NCBI RefSeq assembly: GCF_030247185.1
Contig: NC_080571.1
Span: forward strand, 13,175,631 to 13,239,630
From: Malaya genurostris
Lineage: Eukaryota > Arthropoda > Insecta > Diptera > Culicidae
DNA: 64,000 bases
Direction of reading: 5' to 3'
The notes under the pieces are model-generated. The model saw nothing but the letters and a program-made list of their open reading frames with translations. It was not told where the DNA came from and did not search any database. The position numbers and the translations under genes are program-made. Of this stretch, positions 58,182 to 64,000 are shown piece after piece. Every line of letters begins with the position of its first letter. Positions within the stretch are counted from its first letter, which is position 1.

Positions 58182-59485
58182 CTACTGCTGCTGACATTCA
58201 GCTTGATTTTGACCTTCCTTTTTCTTTCCACCGCCGCCGCCACCACCACCACGACCTCCGCGCTCTTTCCGAGTTTTAGCTGCTGGCGGTCGCTCTTCTT
58301 CCTCATCCTCTTCCTCTTCGCCTTCTTCCTCTTCCATGTCTTCCTCATCCTCTTCCTCCTCTTCTTCCTCTTCCTCTTCGCCATCATCGTCCTCGTCCAT
58401 CACCTCACCGGTGTAATACAAGATGGCCTTCGGGATGATGCGAGCCCGCAGGAAGTGACCAATCTCGAAGTCCGAAGCCAACAGCATCTGCGTTTCGTCG
58501 TCAACGTTCTTCTCGTCGTCCTGCACCTGTGGCGGATTGAAAAAGTTGAAGAAAGAATCGTTCGGAAGTGTCTTGGTCAGGGTGCGAATAACTCCCCGCT
58601 GCTTGTGCTTCTGCTGTTTCTTGATAGTTTTCACGGTCACGTTCTTGCTTGGGTTCCACTGGATCGTGCAGCCAGTACACTTGTAAATCTCGGGACCTAT
58701 AAAAAAAAAACATGTTATCGTTGGTTGGTACTATTGGGTATTGGGGAAATTGAACCATCAATGGTTTGCCATTTCAACGCGGTTCACTCACCCTCGAAAC
58801 TGAACGGTTCCTCCTGGTCAACCTGGCACCGCATGAAGTACTGCTTGGTCAGCACCGCGTCCTTGAAGTATGGGTTGGTCGAAAAGTGAAACTCCAGCAC
58901 GTAGCTCATCGGGTCAGTCTTGTACACGATGTTAACGTTTGTTAAATGCGCCAGCACCGGTTCGTCGTGGGGCTGAATCATATCGGCCATCGTTTGGGTA
59001 TTCTTGAACACAGTCAACCAAAAGGCCGGAATACCCTGGGCCTCTTTTAGAATTTTCGAATGTTGATTTTTATAATTCAATGCCATTTTCTTGAAACGTT
59101 CCGTGACTTCCGCATCAACTTCGTTATCCTCATCATCACTCTCATCCTCCCATTCCGCTTCACCTGCTTCCAATTCCGATTCCCCCGTGATGACTGCTTT
59201 TCTACGATCAACCAACGGTTGATACAGCTCCTGGTACTTACACTCCAGCGCATAAACTTCCTCAAAAAATTTCGCCTCCAATTTGAGATATTTTTGCTGC
59301 AGATGCTTCAGGGCGTTAATTCTGTGCTGAACTTTGTCCGGTAGCGCCTTAATAACCTCCTTCATCATCATCCGGCGCGAAGCCGAACTCATGTAGGCCG
59401 GATCGTCCAGGAAATCGGGCATTTGATCTTCTCCATCGGATGCCGACTCTACGGCTTTTACTGCGTTACTCTCGGTTCCAGTCAT
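58182..59485 (-). CDS. Nap1: Nucleosome assembly protein 1, two coding exons
   Basis: NAP1 is a histone chaperone that shuttles H2A-H2B and helps assemble and remodel nucleosomes. Coding exon A is 59485-58792 and exon B 58696-58182, separated by a 95-bp intron with GAGG|GTGAGT donor and TTTTTTATAG acceptor. The joined product is about 402 residues, close to insect NAP1. The N terminus starts MTGTESNAVK. The NAP domain includes LEAKFFEEVYALECKYQELY, PLVDRRKAV, GIPAFWLTVFKN, VLEFHFSTNPYF, KDAVLTKQYFM and SFFNFFNPP. A long Glu/Asp tract follows, then a Gly-rich segment and a C-terminal ECQQQ, which resembles the CKQQ prenylation box of vertebrate NAP1L proteins. No breaks are seen. Confidence 0.95.
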
Positions 59486-60310
59486 TATGTATTTATTCTA
59501 CTGCTGACAAAAATGTCGTTGTGATTAGGAACAATGCTGTCGAAATTAAAAAAGAACGGTTACTTTGATCGATAATCAGATAAATTGCAACATGTTTCAT
59601 GCATAACAAAACACGAGAGTAGAAATGACGCATTTTCTATCCCTACAAGATGGCAAGCTGGCCATGGAAAAACAATCAAAGCAAGGTTATGTTCTCGTTC
59701 TCCTGACCTGACGTACGAACACCAACCAACCTCTAGCGAGTTATTTAATAGTTTAGTAACAGGATATGGTGAAACATAATAACACAAATTAAAATCCAAC
59801 TTCGACCGGACAAAGCAAAAAAAACAAGGCTTTCAACTATCCACTCCAGTCTCGCCACAATCATGAAAACCCACTAAAAGAAAAAGCACATGTGAATCTC
59901 CATTTTGCGTCTTACCTGCGGCGGTCGCAAAAATGTCACAAAAACCTTCTATCACCGCGGACGGAAGTGCCGGACCGATAGCTGGCTTCACACCTCCGGA
60001 TGGCAAACAGGGAACTCGGTCGCAGGGAACTCCTTTTGGCCAGGAAACAACACGAGACTCGTCTCGCTCTGGGTCGCGGGAGTAGCAGCGAAAAACGCGT
60101 ATGTGCACACTTCCGAATGGCGAGAACACAAAAGAAGAGCAACCAGTTCTACCAAAGCAGTAGCAGACGTTTTTCCCTTTTTTTTGCAAACAACGATCCG
60201 TCAGGAAGAAACAACCGTATCGGAATTCACGCAAGCGAAAGCGAGAGCACCCGGTGTCATTTCGCAACCGGCGCGCGGCATTGTTGACACATCGCGGATG
60301 ACGTTTTGAT
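59486..60310 (-). promoter_or_regulatory. Nap1: Nap1 5' UTR exon, intron and likely promoter region
   Basis: On the minus strand CGCCGCAG|GTAAGA (donor at 59911-59915) and TTTTTGTCAG|CAG (acceptor near 59503) define a likely intron of about 410 bp in the 5' UTR. The upstream exon and promoter lie in a GC-rich block from 59916 to about 60310, unlike the AT-rich surroundings. A CRE-like TGACG occurs at 60299. The transcription start is unknown. Open frames across this block on both strands are compositional. Confidence 0.55.
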
Positions 60311-60414
60311 ACAGCAGTAGCACACGGAAAATAATAATTTCTTTGGAAATGTGAACGACGGCATCGGAGGGGTATGAAACTCATTATTTTTTGTGTTGTG
60401 CAACATATCTTTAA

Positions 60415-60686
60415 TGTCGTTTTCGTTTTTAAATTGCACTACACCGGTGTAGCGAAAGCTGCACCTAAACCGTTCGTTTTTACCAATTGCACTACACCAG
60501 TGCTACACTTTTTCTGCACCGATACCACTGGTGTAGCACTCATCAAAAGTTTGGTGTAGCTCTGTGCAATGGAATCGTTAATTGTAGTCAATGGTTACTG
60601 TTTATGTTTTCGTCATTTTTGTTCGTTTATTCATGCCTCAGTGTAGCACTGCACGGGTGTAGTGCAAATTAAAAACGAAAACGCCA
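60415..60686. mobile_element. PIF/Harbinger-type MITE upstream of Nap1
   Basis: Inverted ends of about 30 bp (TG then CGTTTTCGTTTTTAA then TTGCACTACACC), flanked by TAA on both sides (60412-60414 and 60687-60689). The interior repeats GCACTACACC/GGTGTAGTGC words. Length 272 bp, nearly that of the MITE at 43107-43380, which shares the CGTTTTCGTTT terminus. Confidence 0.87.
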
Positions 60687-60802
60687 TAAGTTATTCCGTT
60701 GTTACGAATATTTATTCACAACGATTGTGCAACTGATACAAAAGCTCATGCGTCGATCCCATCACAAAAGCAGTAATAAAATCAACGAAAAAATCTGTCC
60801 AA

Positions 60803-61840
60803 ATCCACCTTGTGGTGTAAAAATGCCTTTCTCATATCAATCATACTGTCATATATAATACTGTGGTATTCTTCAAAATTATTTTCTTCGATTCTTAAAA
60901 GAATAACCGAAATCGGTTTGTTTGACCGTCTACTGATAAAAAGTACCAATTGGAGAAGATTTGAAGTCGATTTAGAAAACTTTTTACGGTTTTTCGCCCT
61001 TTTCAGTGATGGTATACAATTTTTAACACACTTTACCCTATATTTCCGGATCCGGATGAAATTCAGCAATTACGTATGGGACAACAGGACCTTTCATTTG
61101 AACCTAAGAGCAAATTCAGCAGCTAGAAGTTCTATATGGAAGATCTAAAATAGAACAGAAACTGGAACAAACGTATCCCCAGAAAGCCGTTCTAGTTTTA
61201 TTTATTCGACCAGTTCTTCTGTCAAATTTAAAACTGGTCTACGATGCCGTTCTATTTTTTGTATATTTGAAACACGAATAAAACACTGCTGGTGCTGCCA
61301 GTTTTTCTTGTTATAAAATAAAGATTTAAATTTTGTAACTGGCATAAATTATGCATCTAGAACTAAAACACCACTGAATATGCCCTAAGTTTGTAAAAAC
61401 AGTCGCGCCATCTATGAGAAAAGTTAGAACACATATTTTCATTTCTTTGTACATTTTACCCCATAACTACGGAACCGGAAGTCGGATCCAAATGATATTC
61501 AGGATTTTTTATGGGACCACAAGACCTTTCATTTGAATCTAAGTTTGTGAAAATCGGTTCAGCCATCTCTGAGAAAAGTTAGTGCACTTATTTTCACAAT
61601 TTTTTGCACATTTTACCCCATAATAATCCAAATAATATTCAAGAATGTTGTATGAGACCACAAGACCGTTCATTTGAATCTAAGTTTGTGAAAACCGGTT
61701 CAGCCATCTCCGAAAAGTTAGTGCAAAAAAACGTTACATACACACATACGCACATACTCACACAAACACACATACACAAACAGACGGTTAAAAAGTCGGT
61801 TCTCACAGTGATTGAATAACCTTTCTATATGAGAAAGGCA
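60803..61840 (+). mobile_element. Most complete copy of the GCCTTTCTCATAT MITE family
   Basis: Leader TCCACCTTGTGGTGTA, then TGCCTTTCTCATAT (60824-60837); the right end is ATATGAGAAAGGCA (61827-61840), an inverted match of 14 bp. Inside are CCGGATCCGGATG, CCTTTCATTTGAA, a tandem duplication of about 150 bp (61430-61584 and 61585-61725), and an imperfect CA tract (61737-61780) before GGTTCTCACAGTGATTG. No coding capacity. Confidence 0.82.
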
Positions 61841-63419
61841 GAACAATTGTGAAAACTACTACGCAATGAAATGGAATGACGTTTACAAAAACATTAACTT
61901 ACTTTCTAATGAATAAGTTTCACATTTGATTTTCAATACAACTGCTCTTAACACAAACATTAATCTTGTAAAATAATCTGCACATGAAAAATTATAATGT
62001 AGAATTGATCTTTTGTGTTTTTGTAAATGAAAAATCGTCAACGAACTGCATTTTTATGATGAAACATCAATTTCTGTGAAAATGACAGCCTGTTATTTTT
62101 AATGAGAATCATCGGAATGGTGTTTAAAATATGTGTATTCAAACATTCTTTAAATTTTCAGACGATTTTTTTTCAAACTAATGTTTTATTAAACCTGAAA
62201 AATCTCGAAATGAATTTTACTTGAATATTTTCCAATATGGCATTGATAGTAACAGTAAGTTGAATAGAAAATGGTTCACGCAACGTAATCTCTTATATTA
62301 GCTGAACAACAGAAAACATTAAATTGTTAATATTTCGAGAACATATGCTCTACGTTTTGTTTTTTATCAGTTTAAATTTTCTAGATGAATTAAAGCAATG
62401 CCAGGTCTGATTTTTTTCGCGAGATGAAAAACGAATACAAATTATCTGATTGATTTGGTTTTTCATTGCGTATGTAATGCTGTATCTCTGCAACTTTTAT
62501 GATTATATTATCATGTCTGCTAGTTTTGCGTTAATTTCGAACAGATGAACTTTTTTGCATGTTTTTAATTTTATATCATTGTTTTTCTAAAACCGTACAC
62601 ACTGACTTAAAAATCCATGAAGCAGCCAAAACCGAGGCCAAAACTATGCGGACTCAGCAGAAAATATTTTTTACAAAAAAGTTCACAATTAAGCTTTTTA
62701 TTTTTTCATTCAGTGGTTAGCCAAATTTTGTGCTAGGGCACATAACCGATTTTGATATGTTTAGCGGTTCAAATTGAACTGCCGAGTTTTGCATAAAGCA
62801 GTTCAATTTGAACTGCTATGCACTGATGAGTCAAAGACGAAACGTAAACATATCATTATTATTTTTTGCCTTATTATTTTGATTACCAACTCAATTAACT
62901 TAGCAAACGTGAAATTTTAGGAGTAAAATCTTATATTTACATCAAAATCAAAAAAAATCGACATTTTCGTGGAAGTTTTCGTTAATTTAATATATTGGAA
63001 AATGTAAAACAAACATTTATGATCTTTTATGTAGATTGAATTTGGTGTTAGCTAGAATTTGTAAAAATTTTATTGAATTCGAATGAACTTCGAAACTTGT
63101 AAGATCTGTAGAGTGAAATAATTTCGTTTTCTTGTAGAAAAAGTACGGGTGTTTAATGTCAGAGACATAACTAGATGTCGTGAATACGAATGAAATCGAA
63201 ACGCTTTCTTCTTACATTTGAATAACAATTAGTTGATCGATTGTGTGAATTGTGCTAGCTTCCCCTTCCTCACTATGAAAATTTGAACCGATGCGCCTAA
63301 ACAGAGTCGGTACTATGAATTTTATATAGCAAATCAACAGAAAGTTTCAACAACAACTACGAACTACAACTGGTTGAAAAAATGGCTTATAGCTTGTTGT
63401 TATAGTGAAGTAGAATTTC
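61841..63419. other. Unassigned AT-rich spacer with a foldback
   Basis: No gene recognised. 62755-62850 contains the foldback AGCGGTTCAAATTGAACTGC / GCAGTTCAATTTGAACTGCT followed by GACGAAACGTAAA, related to 42266-42412. Confidence 0.5.
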
Positions 63420-63545
63420 GCATAGTTCTTTGGGAATATGGTAGTGGTTCTAAAAAGAATAGATTCGAAGAATTCAGGATTTAGTAACTGGACCTGAACA
63501 CAAGAACTAAATTCAGAGCTTAGAATAGGCTCAGAATTCAGTTGC
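63420..63545. repeat. Degenerate GAACTGAATTC minisatellite
   Basis: GAATTCAGGATTTAG, AACTGGACCTGAAC and GCTCAGAATTCAG words, as in the other fields. Confidence 0.6.
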
Positions 63546-63833
63546 AATTTAGTTCCCGTGCCGACCGTGCGAAAAACTCGGCGAGGAATATCGGTTGCAA
63601 CCAAATGGATTTTATGTATGGATCCGGCATTCCAATACATGCACACGCCGGCAGCTCAGTCATCGCTGATGAGGAAAAAACGTCCCGGATCGGCCGTCCC
63701 GGCATAGTGCGAATAGATTTTAATTTGTGTTTCATTACAATCAGAGTATTTCAATGGACATGACAATTTCTAGAAATTTTTTCGGGCTTGCCTTCACGAA
63801 ACATTTTCAAGCAACGCCGGGTAATTCAGCTAG
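63546..63833 (+). mobile_element. Helitron-like 3' end
   Basis: The sequence AAGCAACGCCGGGTAATTC is followed by AGCTAG at 63828-63833 and then T, as in Helitrons that end CTAG next to T with a GC-rich hairpin just inside. The 5' start (TC after A) was not located, so the left limit is arbitrary. No Rep/helicase frame is present; non-autonomous if real. Confidence 0.5.
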
Positions 63834-64000
63834 TATAATATATATCTACTATTTCACTCTTGAAATTTTAGCTGAAAGTAAATTTAGTCGATTGGTACAC
63901 GAAAATTCTTGAATGCGTGTTTAGCTAAGTCACAAAAAACTCTAACGGACTATTCACACATTTCAGTTCCGTGACGGTTCAGTGGAAGTGCCTTCAGTAC
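63834..64000. other. Window end, unassigned
   Basis: Short AT-rich right flank with no recognised feature. Confidence 0.4.

Noticed and set aside
58161..58889. 242-codon plus-strand frame rich in Leu/Phe
   Set aside because: It is antisense to the Nap1 acidic tract, whose GAA/GAG codons read as Leu/Phe/Ser on the other strand, and it crosses the Nap1 intron.
59833..60384. 183-codon minus-strand frame and overlapping plus-strand frames
   Set aside because: They lie in the GC-rich Nap1 5' UTR/promoter block, overlap the predicted intron and have no family motif.

Overview
This window looks like a stretch of mosquito (culicid) nuclear DNA: AT-rich, intron-bearing, with long gene-poor spans filled by layered transposable elements. 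BEL/Pao, Jockey-like and I-like retrotransposons, a DD37E Tc1/mariner element, hAT elements, PIF/Harbinger-type MITEs, tRNA-derived SINE pieces and many hairpin repeats are all visible. The organism is inferred from repeat content and from the one host gene; no species marker was identified.

Layout. 1-878: nothing recognised. 879-10040: decayed BEL/Pao retrotransposon, split by a Jockey-like element at 3738-8354 with a 13-bp target duplication; the Jockey element itself carries a 62-bp retro-insertion. 10041-12256: unassigned, with microsatellites. 12257-13552: complete but dead DD37E element with TIRs and TA duplication. 13890-18550: mariner fragment, 70-bp tandem repeats, a diverged duplication, a MITE fragment and a hairpin MITE. 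18868-28017: hAT-type element bounded by an 8-bp duplication (CACCTCTA) and opened by two later insertions: a 1.4-kb hAT-like element (8-bp duplication GTTTGTTG) and a nearly intact 6-kb I-like retrotransposon (14-bp duplication). 28.5-33.1 kb: inverted satellite-like units around a mariner-family remnant, and candidate host exons. 33.1-46 kb: hAT-type MITE, DD41D-like remnant, degenerate minisatellites, a 620-bp inverted repeat pair with a deletion derivative, a 164-bp CA microsatellite, a Harbinger-type MITE and a 2.4-kb hAT-type element. 47.8-56 kb: mixed MITEs, a deleted Tc1/mariner element, a 260-bp direct repeat pair and an RT fragment. 56-64 kb: the nucleosome assembly protein 1 gene (minus strand, two coding exons plus an upstream non-coding exon), a second Harbinger-type MITE, a full 1-kb MITE and a Helitron-like 3' end.

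How it works together. The only confidently functional host gene is Nap1 (H2A/H2B chaperone). Everything else is best read as a record of insertions. Target duplications at each boundary give a relative order: BEL before Jockey before a 62-bp retro-insertion; and one hAT before both another hAT and an I-like LINE. I did not find a clear undescribed system. The most interesting signals are the TATCGATA cluster at the ends of the large hAT element, a 72-nt minus-strand candidate exon encoding a CxxxCxxC peptide like the start of a Ly6 domain, and the repeat families whose copies carry expanding microsatellites.
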